DNA of 64,000 bases from Pseudoalteromonas sp. 3D05. GTDB taxonomy: Bacteria > Pseudomonadota > Gammaproteobacteria > Enterobacterales > Alteromonadaceae. The notes under the pieces were generated by a model that saw only the letters and a list, made by a program, of their open reading frames with translations, made no database searches and was not told the origin of the DNA. The stretch's first letter is position 1, and each line of letters starts with the position of its first letter. Both the position numbers and the translations under genes were made by a program. The stretch is from contig NZ_PDUS01000020.1 in NCBI RefSeq assembly GCF_002723455.1, forward strand, positions 29,939 through 93,938, read 5' to 3'. Below, piece after piece: positions 50,102 to 60,700 of the stretch.

Positions 50102-52408
50102 ATGAAACAATTTAAGTTAAATGCTGTTGTGGCGGCATTAGCACTGAGCCAATTTAGTGTTAGCGTGAATGCACAAGAACAAACATCACCAAGAGAACCT
50201 GAAGTAAAGGTTTCTGAAGAGCTTGTGGTCTATGGTGAGATTGGTTATCGCAACCGCTCGCAAGAACTAGCGCCAACGCTTGAATATTCACAAGAATACT
50301 TTCAACGTTTTGAACCACTTACCGCGGGTGATGCACTAAAGCGTGTTCCTAGTGTGACTTTTTTATCTGACGTACTTGAATCAGACGGCGCTCGTATGCG
50401 CGGCTTAAGCCCTGCTTACACAAAAGTACTGATCAATGGCGAAGAAGTTCCGGGCGCCGGTGCTGACCGTTCATTTTTTGTCGACCGTATTCCAGCAGAA
50501 TTAATTGAGCGTGTAGAAATTATTCGTTCATCAAGTGCCAACCGCTCTGCCGATGCTATAGCAGGCACACTTAATATTGTACTTCGCGATGGCTATAGCT
50601 TAGACGGCGGTTATATTCGCGCTGGTGGCTTACGTTACGATGACGGCGAACTAAAAGAAAGCTTTGCGGGCGTTTACGGTACTGAGTTTGCAGGTGGCCG
50701 TTTACTCGTAGGTGCCAATTTACAAGGTCGTTATAACCCAAAACAAAAATCAAGCAGACGTTATGGCGATAGCCCTGAAAATAACCCTAATTACGCAACA
50801 GACGATTTTGATAACCGTGAAGATCAATCTGATATCCGTGATGGTGATGATACCTCTTTAAATGCCAGCTTTGAAAAGGTGTTTGATAACGGTGGCAAGT
50901 TTGATATTAGCGCCATGTGGGTTGATACCGACCGTACCGAAGATGAGCGCTCTTTTGAATACGACGACGCATCTGCAACATCAGGCTCTGTCGTTGAGGG
51001 TGGTAATTTAATCTCAGATAACGCAAACGTTTCGTTTATTGACCAAACCAACTACAACATTAATTCTGGCTATGAATTACCACTACTGGGCGGTACTAGC
51101 AAATTTAAAGTAGGCTATGCCAGCTTTGAAGAGTCTGTATACGAACAAGAAGTTGAGCTTGATACGTCAGAGCTCCCAATGGTGTTTGAGGAAGCTGAAG
51201 AAACCGTTGATATCGATGATAAAGAATGGTCATTACAATGGCAGCACAGCTTACTGGTAGGTGACTCGAAAGAAGTTCAACTTGGTGCGTTTGTACAAGG
51301 CAAAGAGCGCGATACCGCCATTTTTGTCGCTGAAGATGAAAGTGATCAAACACTGACTGGATGGGCTCAATTTAGCGAGACGCCAATGTCATTAGCACAA
51401 TTTAACAACGAATTTGAACCAGTAGACGGCGGTGTTAATAAACTTGAAGAAGATCGTTTTGATTTATTTGCGCTAATCAAGCACGAAGCGGATGTGTTCT
51501 CGTGGGAGATGGGGGTGCGGTGGGAGTCAACTGACTCAAGCATTACCGATACCAATGAAGGCGTTACTGCCGAAAATGATTATGACTTTTTCTTACCGTC
51601 GGCTCACTTTCGTTACAGCGTCAGTGATAACGGCCGAGTCAGTGCCTCTGTTGCTCGCAGCTTACGTCGCCCTGACTTTGACTACATGACACCCGCCCTA
51701 CTTGAAGAAGAGCTCGCTGATAATGACTTTTTAGGCAACCCAAGCCTTAAACCAGAATCATCTTGGGGTATCGATTTAGGTTACGAATACCGTTTAGGTA
51801 AAAGTGGCGTTGTAGGTGTAAACGTATTTTACCGTGACGTTAGCGACCTTATTGAAATTGCCAGTACCGGTGTTGAAGGCTCAGAAGGCGAAGGCACATT
51901 TGTACTGCAACCACAAAATACCGGCGATGGTACGGTTCAAGGTATTGAGTTTGATTTATCAACCCCACTTAGCGCCTTGAACATGCCTAATACAGGTATC
52001 TTCTTAAATTACTCTTGGCTCGACAGTGAAGTTGAAGACAGTTTTGGTAAGCGCAAATTTAATGACCAATCGGATTATGTTTATAACGTTGGCTTTATCC
52101 AAGATTTACCAACTCTACGCGCATCATTTGGGGCAACGTACCGTAACCAAGGTGATGCATACGGACGCTTCGTGGGTGAAGAAGTGACAACCTCTTACGG
52201 TGCTGATTTAGAGCTTTTCGTTGAAAAGCGCTGGGATGACATCACTCTACGCCTTGTAGGTTCAAACTTACTGGATGCCAGCAAAGACGAAGTTTTCAAT
52301 AAGTTTGACTCGCTTGATGATCAAAACAATCGTGCCTTTGATGAGTACGAGCTTGAATCGGAAGAAGCAGGCCCAGTGATTCAAGTAATGCTGCGTTACG
52401 CATTCTAA
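50102..52408 (+). CDS. TonB-dependent receptor of the phytate operon
   Basis: A 768-residue outer membrane receptor with a signal peptide (ends SVNA). The plug contains EELVVYGEIGYRNRSQELAPTLEYS, GDALKRVPSVTFLSDVLESDGARMRGLSPAYTKVLINGEEVPG and VEIIRSSSANRSADAIAGTLNIVLRDG. The barrel ends VMLRYAF. This resembles CirA/BfrA-like receptors of marine bacteria. The downstream acid phosphatase and phytase and the Pho-box-like site suggest import of inositol phosphates or another organic phosphate; that substrate is inference. A hairpin lies between this gene and the next, so expression of the enzymes may be lower. Confidence 0.92.
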   Translation: MKQFKLNAVVAALALSQFSVSVNAQEQTSPREPEVKVSEELVVYGEIGYRNRSQELAPTLEYSQEYFQRFEPLTAGDALKRVPSVTFLSDVLESDGARMRGLSPAYTKVLINGEEVPGAGADRSFFVDRIPAELIERVEIIRSSSANRSADAIAGTLNIVLRDGYSLDGGYIRAGGLRYDDGELKESFAGVYGTEFAGGRLLVGANLQGRYNPKQKSSRRYGDSPENNPNYATDDFDNREDQSDIRDGDDTSLNASFEKVFDNGGKFDISAMWVDTDRTEDERSFEYDDASATSGSVVEGGNLISDNANVSFIDQTNYNINSGYELPLLGGTSKFKVGYASFEESVYEQEVELDTSELPMVFEEAEETVDIDDKEWSLQWQHSLLVGDSKEVQLGAFVQGKERDTAIFVAEDESDQTLTGWAQFSETPMSLAQFNNEFEPVDGGVNKLEEDRFDLFALIKHEADVFSWEMGVRWESTDSSITDTNEGVTAENDYDFFLPSAHFRYSVSDNGRVSASVARSLRRPDFDYMTPALLEEELADNDFLGNPSLKPESSWGIDLGYEYRLGKSGVVGVNVFYRDVSDLIEIASTGVEGSEGEGTFVLQPQNTGDGTVQGIEFDLSTPLSALNMPNTGIFLNYSWLDSEVEDSFGKRKFNDQSDYVYNVGFIQDLPTLRASFGATYRNQGDAYGRFVGEEVTTSYGADLELFVEKRWDDITLRLVGSNLLDASKDEVFNKFDSLDDQNNRAFDEYELESEEAGPVIQVMLRYAF

Positions 52409-52427
52409 TCGCACGTATTGTCATTTT

Positions 52428-52461
52428 AAGCACGTAATGGCAAAGCATCGCGTGCTTTTTT
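52428..52461 (+). terminator. Intra-operon hairpin terminator/attenuator
   Basis: AAGCACG and CGTGCTT form a 7-bp stem followed by TTTT, 20 bp after the receptor stop codon and 12 bp before the phosphatase start. It would reduce but probably not abolish read-through into the phosphatase and phytase genes. Confidence 0.7.
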
Positions 52462-52472
52462 GGAGTTAAAAC

Positions 52473-53447
52473 ATGTTTAAATTGTCTTTCATAATGGCCG
52501 CGATACTGTGCTCATCAGCGCTTAGTGCAAACGAGCCTGTTGTTTATAAAGATGCACTATACCAACAACAAAAAATAGCTAAGTTAACTACGTTGCCTAA
52601 TAGCCTTAACTTTATGGTTATTGGTGATTGGGGACACAACGGCCACTTTTACCAAAAAGAAGTGGCTCATCAGCTAGAAATTGCTATGTATCAAACCGAT
52701 GCCGATTTTATTGTCTCGACCGGCGATAACTTTTACCCAAATGGCGTGGCAAGTGTGAACGATCCTCTTTGGCAATCAGCCTTTGAGAACATATACCATG
52801 GCCCGCACACATTTGAAGATTGGTATGTTGTTTTAGGTAATCACGATTACTTGGGTAATGCTCAAGCACAAATTGACTACACAAAAAAAAGCCAGCGCTG
52901 GCAGTTACCTGCAAGGTACTACAGTAAAACATTTACGCTTGAAAATAACGAGCAAGTGTTAATGGTTTTTTTAGATACCAATCCGATTCAGCCTGAATAT
53001 AAAGACCGTGATAAATACAGTTCAACCCAAGGACAAGGCTATAAAACCCAGCTTACTTGGCTTGAAACCCAACTTGCTGGCAGTAAAGCAAAATGGAAAA
53101 TTGTGGTAGGCCATCACCCGCTTTACTCAAGCGGCAAACGCTTTGGCCGCAACCAAGGGCTTCGCGACATTTTAGAACCTATTTTGGAGCGTCATAACGT
53201 GCATGCTTATATCGCAGGGCACGAGCACGACTTGCAATACAATCAACCAAAAAATAGCAAGGTGGCTCACTTTGTCTCTGGTGGTGGCAGTGAAGCACGG
53301 TTTGTAAAACAACGTGAATTTACCCGCTACGCAGAAGCAACACCTGGTTTTTTAAGTGTCTCTATCAATGGCGAAACTCTCAGTGTAAGCGCGATTAATC
53401 ACCTTGGTGAAGTACGTTTTAGCACTGAAAAGCACATAGATAAGTAA
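52473..53447 (+). CDS. Secreted acid phosphatase (purple/TRAP-type metallophosphoesterase)
   Basis: A 324-residue exported phosphomonoesterase. After a signal peptide (ends ALSAN) come the metallophosphoesterase motifs in order: FMVIGDWGHNG (GD-type metal ligand), FIVSTGDNFYPNGV, VVLGNHDYLGN, WKIVVGHHPLYSSG and YIAGHEHDLQYN. The spacing and sequence match tartrate-resistant (type 5) acid phosphatase. It would release phosphate from inositol phosphates or other esters in the periplasm. The phytase gene follows by 11 bp, so these two genes form one unit with the upstream receptor. Confidence 0.92.
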   Translation: MFKLSFIMAAILCSSALSANEPVVYKDALYQQQKIAKLTTLPNSLNFMVIGDWGHNGHFYQKEVAHQLEIAMYQTDADFIVSTGDNFYPNGVASVNDPLWQSAFENIYHGPHTFEDWYVVLGNHDYLGNAQAQIDYTKKSQRWQLPARYYSKTFTLENNEQVLMVFLDTNPIQPEYKDRDKYSSTQGQGYKTQLTWLETQLAGSKAKWKIVVGHHPLYSSGKRFGRNQGLRDILEPILERHNVHAYIAGHEHDLQYNQPKNSKVAHFVSGGGSEARFVKQREFTRYAEATPGFLSVSINGETLSVSAINHLGEVRFSTEKHIDK

Positions 53448-53458
53448 AGGATAAAAGA

Positions 53459-55411
53459 ATGAACTTTAAACTAAATACAATTTCAGCGGTACTAACAAGT
53501 GCTGTGCTTGTAACTGCGCTTGGCGGTTGTACAAGTAATGACGATACGCAAAACACGACAGAAATAGCAAAGCCGGCTGTTGAGGCTAAGTTATTTGGCC
53601 CACAACAAAACATGCAAGGCTCACAAGCAGCAGCGCTTGGTAATAATCAATGGCTAATGGCGAGCGAAAGCCAAGGCTTATTACTTGCCGATAACGAGAA
53701 AAGCAGTGTGCTGTTAGCCGGTAACTTTGAGTCAATTTCACTAAAACAATTATCAGCGCAGCAATTTTTACTCGCCAGTCTTGATAAGAGCCAAGATAAC
53801 GTTGCTATTTTTAAGCTTATAAAAAATGGCCAAACTTGGCAGCTAAATGAACTCACTCGTATTAGTCCTCCTCAAGCCCAGCCTGATGCAGTGTGTTTAT
53901 TTAAAAACAGCAATACCGAGACTGTATCAGCGTTTGTGCCAGATGTTAGAGGCCTGATCAGCGAAACTGTTATTTATGATTTAGCCACTAACCAAGCTAA
54001 AAATATCGCAGTACGTGAGTTCTCTGCGGTCACAGAGGCTTCTGGCTGTGCTGTTAATGATGACACTAAAACTCTGTATGTGGGTGAAGCAGAGCTAGGT
54101 GTGTGGGCTATCAATGCTGATGCAGAATCAGATGCCAATAAACAGCCTGTTGCTTTGGTACAGCCATACGGCGAATTAAACAGTGAGATTGGTGCTTTAT
54201 CAGTATCACAAGACGGTACTTTATGGCTCAGCGCCACTGATGGTAATGTGGTTTATGCTTACCAAGCTCAAACAGACACGCTTAGCCAATGGTCACTTGC
54301 AGGTGAGCACACTATTGAGTCTGTTGCAGCAAGCTTTATTAATGACAATCAAGCGCAGCTAGTTTTGATTGATGATGAAATCGGCGCTTACATTCAAGCA
54401 AACGTTAACTACGCAGCGCAAACTTCTGTCTCAAATAGCAAAGTTGCTATGACTCACCTTCATGCCAGCGCACAAACCACACCGGTTGCAGCGTTTGGTG
54501 ATGCAGCAGATGACCCAGCAATTTGGATAAATGAGCAAGATGCTAAAAACAGCTTAATTTTAGGCACAGATAAACGCCGCGGCTTGATGGTTTATGACCT
54601 TGCTGGCAACAAAGTACAGTCGCTCAATATAGGGCGTTTAAATAACGTTGATGTGCGTCAACATCAAGGTATAAACAACGAAACCCATACGTGGATCACT
54701 GCCAGCAACCGTACACTTAATAGCATTAGCGTATTTACTGTTGATGGAGAAAACAAAGTAAACCATGTAACAGAAGTCGAGACTAACCTACCTGAGATTT
54801 ACGGCATGTGTATGTATTCGTCTGATTCTGGCCATTACGTATTTGTTAATGATAAATCAGGTTTATTCCAGCAATATAAACTCATCGGTGAGCAAAGTAA
54901 TTTAAGTGGTGAACTGGTTAGAGAGTTTACCCTACCAAGTCAGCCTGAAGGCTGTAGTGCTGATGATAAACTAGGCCAATTATTTGCAGGTGAAGAAGAT
55001 GCAGGTATTTGGTATATCGGCGCAGAGCCTACCGCTGGTAACAAAGCAGTAAAGCTACAAAGTGTTAATGAACAACTGGTGGCAGATGTAGAAGGTATGG
55101 AAATTTATCATGCTAATGATGCGCGCTATTTAGTGGTATCAAGCCAAGGCGATAATAGCTATGTGCTTTACAATATATCAGATGATACACAGCCGAGTTT
55201 AAGCTTTGCTGGTAAGTTTAATGTGATTGCTAACCTAGATAAAGGCATTGATGGCGTAGGTGAAACTGACGGTTTAACCGTTACAGCTAAAGCTTTACCA
55301 GGTTATCCTGAGGGCATGCTTATAGTGCAAGACGGCTACAACCGTATGCCACTGCAACCACAAAACTTTAAAGTTATTGACTGGCGCGAAGTGAAAAAAG
55401 CCATCAAATAA
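53459..55411 (+). CDS. Beta-propeller phytase lipoprotein, dual-domain
   Basis: A 650-residue 3-phytase of the BPP type with a lipoprotein signal peptide (TALGGCTSND). The C-terminal half (about 330-645) is a full catalytic propeller: VAAFGDAADDPAIWINEQDA, LGTDKRRGLMVYDLAG, NIGRLNNVDVRQ, VYGFTLY-like EIYGMCMY, SQPEGCSADD, AGEEDAGIWYIGAEP, DVEGMEIY and DGVGETDGLTV supply Ca and phosphate ligands. The N-terminal half (about 35-320) is a second, degenerate propeller with TEASGCAVNDDTK and GEAELGVWAIN. Dual-domain BPPs of marine bacteria hydrolyse phytate more fully than single-domain ones. It is anchored to the outer membrane. Confidence 0.94.
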   Translation: MNFKLNTISAVLTSAVLVTALGGCTSNDDTQNTTEIAKPAVEAKLFGPQQNMQGSQAAALGNNQWLMASESQGLLLADNEKSSVLLAGNFESISLKQLSAQQFLLASLDKSQDNVAIFKLIKNGQTWQLNELTRISPPQAQPDAVCLFKNSNTETVSAFVPDVRGLISETVIYDLATNQAKNIAVREFSAVTEASGCAVNDDTKTLYVGEAELGVWAINADAESDANKQPVALVQPYGELNSEIGALSVSQDGTLWLSATDGNVVYAYQAQTDTLSQWSLAGEHTIESVAASFINDNQAQLVLIDDEIGAYIQANVNYAAQTSVSNSKVAMTHLHASAQTTPVAAFGDAADDPAIWINEQDAKNSLILGTDKRRGLMVYDLAGNKVQSLNIGRLNNVDVRQHQGINNETHTWITASNRTLNSISVFTVDGENKVNHVTEVETNLPEIYGMCMYSSDSGHYVFVNDKSGLFQQYKLIGEQSNLSGELVREFTLPSQPEGCSADDKLGQLFAGEEDAGIWYIGAEPTAGNKAVKLQSVNEQLVADVEGMEIYHANDARYLVVSSQGDNSYVLYNISDDTQPSLSFAGKFNVIANLDKGIDGVGETDGLTVTAKALPGYPEGMLIVQDGYNRMPLQPQNFKVIDWREVKKAIK

Positions 55412-55435
55412 TCAAACTCGAAAAAGTTTATTGAT

Positions 55436-55465
55436 AAAAATGCCGCGATTAAGCGGCATTTTTTT
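55436..55465 (+). terminator. Rho-independent terminator after phytase
   Basis: AAAAATGCCGC / GCGGCATTTTT is an 11-bp perfect stem with a 6-nt loop and a long T-tract. The stem core TGCCGC/GCGGCA is reused at 57712-57742. Confidence 0.92.
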
Positions 55466-55637
55466 CGCCCTGTCATGATTAGCCTAATTTAAGTAAACAC
55501 TTGCCACTCTTCACTAAAAAATGTAGTCATTGCTGTATTGCCATTTAACTTAATGACGTGCTGATTAATCTCAATTATCTTGTTCAAAAAATTGGGGCGT
55601 CATAGGATGGTGTTTTATTATACAAAAATGAAAAACT

Positions 55638-57677
55638 ATGAAATTAAATTCATTACTAACATTAAGTTCGGCGCTACTATGTGCTTCCTATAGCGTAAAC
55701 CTTTACGCAAATGACACCTTCACAGCCGAAGATATTTTCCAGCTAGAGTATGTTAACAATCCACAAATAAGCCCTGATGGTAAGAAAATCATTTACCTAA
55801 GAAGTGGTTATGACATCATGAAAGATTCTGCAAAACGCAGTATTTGGATGTACGATGTAAAACAAAATCAGCATTACCCATTACTCGCTGATGAACACAA
55901 TTACGGGCAACCGACTTGGTCACCGGATGCTAAAAAAATCGCGTTTACTTCTAATCGAAGCGGCAGTAATCAACTTTACGTTTATTGGTTAGAGCAAGAC
56001 AAATTAGCGTTATTAACGCAGCTGCCAAAATCAATTCGCAGTCTAAGCTGGTCTAATAATTCTAATAACATCGCATTTACGATGAATGTACCTGCTGGTA
56101 AAACGGACTTTGTAAAGTCAGTTCAATTACCTAAAAAGCCTAAAGGAGCATCTTGGTCAAAGCCTGTAAAGGTTTATGAAAAAGCTCGCTATCAAGCAGA
56201 CGGCTCTGGCTATTTAGAGCCAGCCTATCGTCATGTATTTGTTGTACCCGCTAATGGCGGCACAGCGCGGCAGTTAACGACTGGGAATTTCCAGCATTAT
56301 GGGCCACTTGCATGGTCTCCTAATGATAGTAAACTTGCTTTTTCATCAGATCAAAATGCTGATTGGGAATACCGTGCCACTGAATCTGATTTATATGAAG
56401 TTAGCATAAACGAAGGTTCTTATACCCAATTAACTCAATTACCTGGGCGAGAGTCTAGCCCGACTTACTCAGCAAATGGCAAACAAATTGCTTTTATTGC
56501 CCGAGATAATGCACCTGTTCCGTATATAAATTCCACACTCAATATCATCACTAAAAGTAGTAAAAAAATTGCTAATGTAAGTAATAACTTTGACCGCTCA
56601 GTGGCTGATTACAAATGGACAGGTAAAGGTGATTTTGTTATTCAATATGATGACTTTGGTAAGCGCAAGCTGGCAAAATTATCATTCAAAGGTAAAGTAT
56701 CAGACCTAGTTGATTCACTATCAGGTACTTCAATCGGTCGTCCGTATATCAGTGGTAGTTTTAGTCTCGCTAAAAATGGAGCAATTGCCTATACCAAAGG
56801 CAGTAGTCAACGCCCTGCTGATTTAGCGTACTTATACAAAGGAAAAAGCAAAACCTTAACTGCTTTAAATGAAGACTTACTCGGGCATAAACAATTGGGT
56901 GAAGTCCATGAGTTAAATGTTAAGTCATCATTTGATAATGAAAATATTCAAGGTTGGTACATTACCCCGCCTAATTTCGACAAAACTAAAAAGTATCCTT
57001 TATTGCTTGAAATTCACGGTGGTCCACATCTCGCCTACGGCCCTAGTTTTACAGCTGAGCTTCAACGATACGCCAGTGAAGGTTATGTTGTGGTATATGT
57101 AAATTACCGAGGCTCAACCAGTTACGGTAAAGACTTTGCCTTATTACTCGATGGAAAATATAGCTCAAAAGAAGACTTTGCTGATCATAATTCAGCGGTT
57201 GATGCCATGATAGCTAAAGGGTTTATTGATGAAGAAAACTTATTTATTGCCGGTGGCTCTGCAGGCGGTATTGCCACAGCTTACGCTATTGGCTTAACTG
57301 ACCGTTTTAACGCCGCAGCAATCACCAAGCCGGTAATTAACTGGCTGAGTAAAACGTTAACGGCTGACAGTTATATCGGCCAAATCCGCAATCAATTCCC
57401 AGGTATGCCTTGGGATAATGTGGAGCATTATTGGCAGCGTTCACCATTATCATTAGTAGGCAATGTTACAACACCAGCCTTACTGATGACAGGTGAAGAA
57501 GACCGCCGCACGCCGATTTCAGAATCTGAGCAGTTTTATCAAGCGCTGAAATTACAAAAAGTAGACACGGTGCTTATTCGCGTACCGGGTTCACCCCATG
57601 GTATTGCAGGACGCCCATCTCGTATGATCTCTAAAGTAGAACACACGTTAGCGTGGTTTGAGCGATACAAGAAATAA
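55638..57677 (+). CDS. Secreted S9 family peptidase
   Basis: A 679-residue peptidase with a signal peptide (ends NLYAND). A WD-like propeller is made of TolB/DPP-type blades (SPDGKKIIYLRSGYD, SPDAKKIAFTSNRSGSNQLYV, SPNDSKLAFSSDQN). The C-terminal hydrolase domain has LLLEIHGGPHLAYGPSF, YVNYRGSTSYG, AGGSAGGIATAYAIG (Ser541), TGEEDRRTPISES (Asp622) and PGSPHGIAGRPS (His654). It is an acylaminoacyl/dipeptidyl peptidase type distinct from the one at 2-4 kb. It is monocistronic, with its own terminator. It acts outside or in the periplasm on oligopeptides. Confidence 0.93.
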   Translation: MKLNSLLTLSSALLCASYSVNLYANDTFTAEDIFQLEYVNNPQISPDGKKIIYLRSGYDIMKDSAKRSIWMYDVKQNQHYPLLADEHNYGQPTWSPDAKKIAFTSNRSGSNQLYVYWLEQDKLALLTQLPKSIRSLSWSNNSNNIAFTMNVPAGKTDFVKSVQLPKKPKGASWSKPVKVYEKARYQADGSGYLEPAYRHVFVVPANGGTARQLTTGNFQHYGPLAWSPNDSKLAFSSDQNADWEYRATESDLYEVSINEGSYTQLTQLPGRESSPTYSANGKQIAFIARDNAPVPYINSTLNIITKSSKKIANVSNNFDRSVADYKWTGKGDFVIQYDDFGKRKLAKLSFKGKVSDLVDSLSGTSIGRPYISGSFSLAKNGAIAYTKGSSQRPADLAYLYKGKSKTLTALNEDLLGHKQLGEVHELNVKSSFDNENIQGWYITPPNFDKTKKYPLLLEIHGGPHLAYGPSFTAELQRYASEGYVVVYVNYRGSTSYGKDFALLLDGKYSSKEDFADHNSAVDAMIAKGFIDEENLFIAGGSAGGIATAYAIGLTDRFNAAAITKPVINWLSKTLTADSYIGQIRNQFPGMPWDNVEHYWQRSPLSLVGNVTTPALLMTGEEDRRTPISESEQFYQALKLQKVDTVLIRVPGSPHGIAGRPSRMISKVEHTLAWFERYKK

Positions 57678-57711
57678 CTCTATCTCTGTAATCTAGTAAT
57701 AGCTTATTTAT

Positions 57712-57742
57712 AAAAAATGCCGCTTAATTGCGGCATTTTTTT
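57712..57742. terminator. Bidirectional terminator
   Basis: AAAAAATGCCGC / GCGGCATTTTTT is a 12-bp stem with a TTAATT loop and T-tracts on both strands. It separates the S9 gene from the convergent RND permease gene. Confidence 0.93.
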
Positions 57743-57777
57743 GTTTGTCTATTTTATTGCGTAATATTGATTACTAA

Positions 57778-60700
57778 TTACTTAAACCAACCTTGAAAGC
57801 GTTCCATCAACATATAATTTACTGGCACCAGTAACAAGGTAATGAATGTTGCAAAGATAATACCAAAGCCAAGGCTTACTGCCATCGGTATTAAAAACTG
57901 TGCTTGAGTAGCTTTTTCAAACAGTAACGGCATTAAGCCGATAAACGTCGTCAAACTGGTTAACATGACAGGACGAAAGCGTGCAACACCTGCTGTTTTC
58001 ACAGCGTCCATTAACTCAAGCCCTTCATTACGTTTTTTATTAATGAAATCGACCAATACTAAGGAGTCATTCACCACAACACCAATTAATGCCAGCATAC
58101 CGAGCAGGCTCATAATGGTGAGCTCCATTCCCATGATCCAATGCCCGATGACAGCGCCAATCATGCCAAATGGGATGATGCTCATGACGACTAATGGTTG
58201 TAAGTAAGACTTAAATGGGATCGCAAGCAAGCCATAAATAACAAAGAATACAAATACCATGCCCCAAAGTAACGAACCAAACGATTCGCGCTGCTCTTTG
58301 GCTTCGCCCTCTAAAGAGTGGCTGATACCTGGGTATTGCTGTACTAACTCGTCTAAATAGGTTTTTAGATCCGCTTGTAGTACTGTCATGTTAGTGTCGG
58401 TTTTTTCTACATCCGCTGAGACATTGAGCGTGCGATAACGGTCAATTCGACTGATTGTTGATGGGCTTTGACCCGGCACTAAAGTCGCGACATGCGATAA
58501 CGGCACTCGCCCGCCACTTGGGGTTTGAATTAGTATATCTTTTAAGTCTGCCACTGAGCGCCTTTCATCAATCGGTAAACGCACCATTACACGGACGTCG
58601 TCACGGCCACGTTGAATGCGCTGTACTTGGACACCAAAAAATGAGTTGCGCACTTGTCTTGATACATCAACCCTATTTAATCCCAGTGCCAAACCTTGCT
58701 CAGTTAACTCTATTTGCAGCTCTTCTTTACCATCCGACATACTATCTGCGATATCAAACACACTTGGGTACGTTGCCAACCGCTGCTTTATTTGCTCTGC
58801 CACCGTTTGCAACGTTGCGATAGAATTACCCGATAATTGAATATCGATTGGGCTTGAGCTCCTGCCTATTTCAGCTCTAAACGTAAGGCTTTCGGCACCT
58901 GGGATCACCCCAATGAGTTGCCGCCACTCTTTTACTAACTCTCGTGAGCCAATATCAGACTCTCGCTTTTCAGCAGGAGTGATTTCAAAACGAACACTGC
59001 CTGAGTTAGCTGCGCCGCCTCTGCCACCAGTGCTGGCTAAAATATTGAGAATAATACTTTCACCGGTTTCGTCATCTCGGTATTTACTTTGCAGCTCGCG
59101 GGCTTTGTCTGACATATCAATAATGTATTTATTGGTCACTTCAAACGGTGTACCCGCTGGGAAGGTTAAATTAACCCGCACAGTTTCGCTAGGAATACGC
59201 GGGAAGAAAATAAACTTAGTCCACCCGCTGGTGATCATGGTTAGGATGATTAAGAAAACCCCCATAAACAAGCTGACTGTTGCCAGTTTATTGCGCAGCG
59301 CTAGGCCAAGTACAGGCTGGTAATACTTTAAAATAGCGTGCTCAAACCCATCAGCAAATCGCTGTTGTAATCGCTCTAACTTAGAGCCTTCACCTTTTTG
59401 ATGACGCAATTTAATGTATTTCAAATGTGCGGGTAACACGAATTTAGACTCGATAAGAGAAAATAATAAAACAGGAATAACCACTACAGGTATTTGGGCG
59501 AAAATAGCTCCTCGCGCTCCTTCAATAAAGCCCAGAGGTAAAAATGCAGCAACCGTCGTCAACACACCAAATGTCACTGGCGTTGCCACTTCTTGAGTCC
59601 CTTTAATGGCCGCTTCTTCTCCTGATTTAGCTGTTTTTAAATGAGTATAGACGTTCTCCCCGGTGACAATGGCGTCGTCCACCACAATCCCCAGCACTAA
59701 AATAAAGCCAAATAAACTGATTACATTAATGGTGACGCCAAATGCAGCCATCGCCATAAATGCGCCCATAAACGATACTGGAATACCAATAAACACCCAA
59801 AATGCAATCGCGGGTCTTAAAAATAAAGTCAGTAAGCCCAGCACCAAAATACCGCCCTGCAAGGCATTACTCGTTAAGGTAGCGATACGGCTTTTAACAA
59901 CTTCGGAATCATCATCCCAGTAGCTTAAATAAAACCCTTGCGGTAAATTAGCTTGCTCGCTGGTAATGTAATTTTTAACCGCATCGGCTACTTCTATCGC
60001 GCTTTGTGGGCCAATACGATACACATCAATAAACGCAGCCTGCTTACCATTAAAACGTGTTCGTACAGGGGTTTCTTCAAAATCATCGTTGACAGTTGCA
60101 ATATCGCTTAGACGAATAATCGTACCATCTGCTTGGTTTTTGATGGCAATATTAGCAAATTCATCTTTACGATAAGCCTGCCCTTTTGAACGAATGAGTA
60201 CATCTCCCCCCTCAGTTTTTAAATTACCAGCGGAGATATCAGAGCTGGAGTTGGCAATGGCATTAGAGATTTGTGCCAATGTTAAATCATATTGGCGCAG
60301 TGTATCTTGGCTTACTTCAATGGCGAGTTCGTAATTGCGTACACCGCTTAATTCAACCTGTGTAATGGCGGGTATACGCAAAAGATCGTCGCGCACTTGC
60401 TCGGCATATTCTAGTGTTTCTTTTTCGTTGTAATCACTTGAAACGGTCACTGCGATGACTTCGCGTTTTCGCTGTATTAAACCAATTACTGGCTTTTCAG
60501 CATCCGCTGGAAAGGTATTGATTGCATCTACACGGCTTTTAATATCCGCTAATATTTCGCGCTCGTCATAGCCGGTATCAACCTCAACACTCACTTGAGA
60601 TGAGCCTTCAGACGAACGACTCGATATTTGTTTAATCCCTTCGAGATCCTGAAGTGCCTCTTCTATGCGTATCGTGACACCTTTTTCAGCATCTTCTGGG

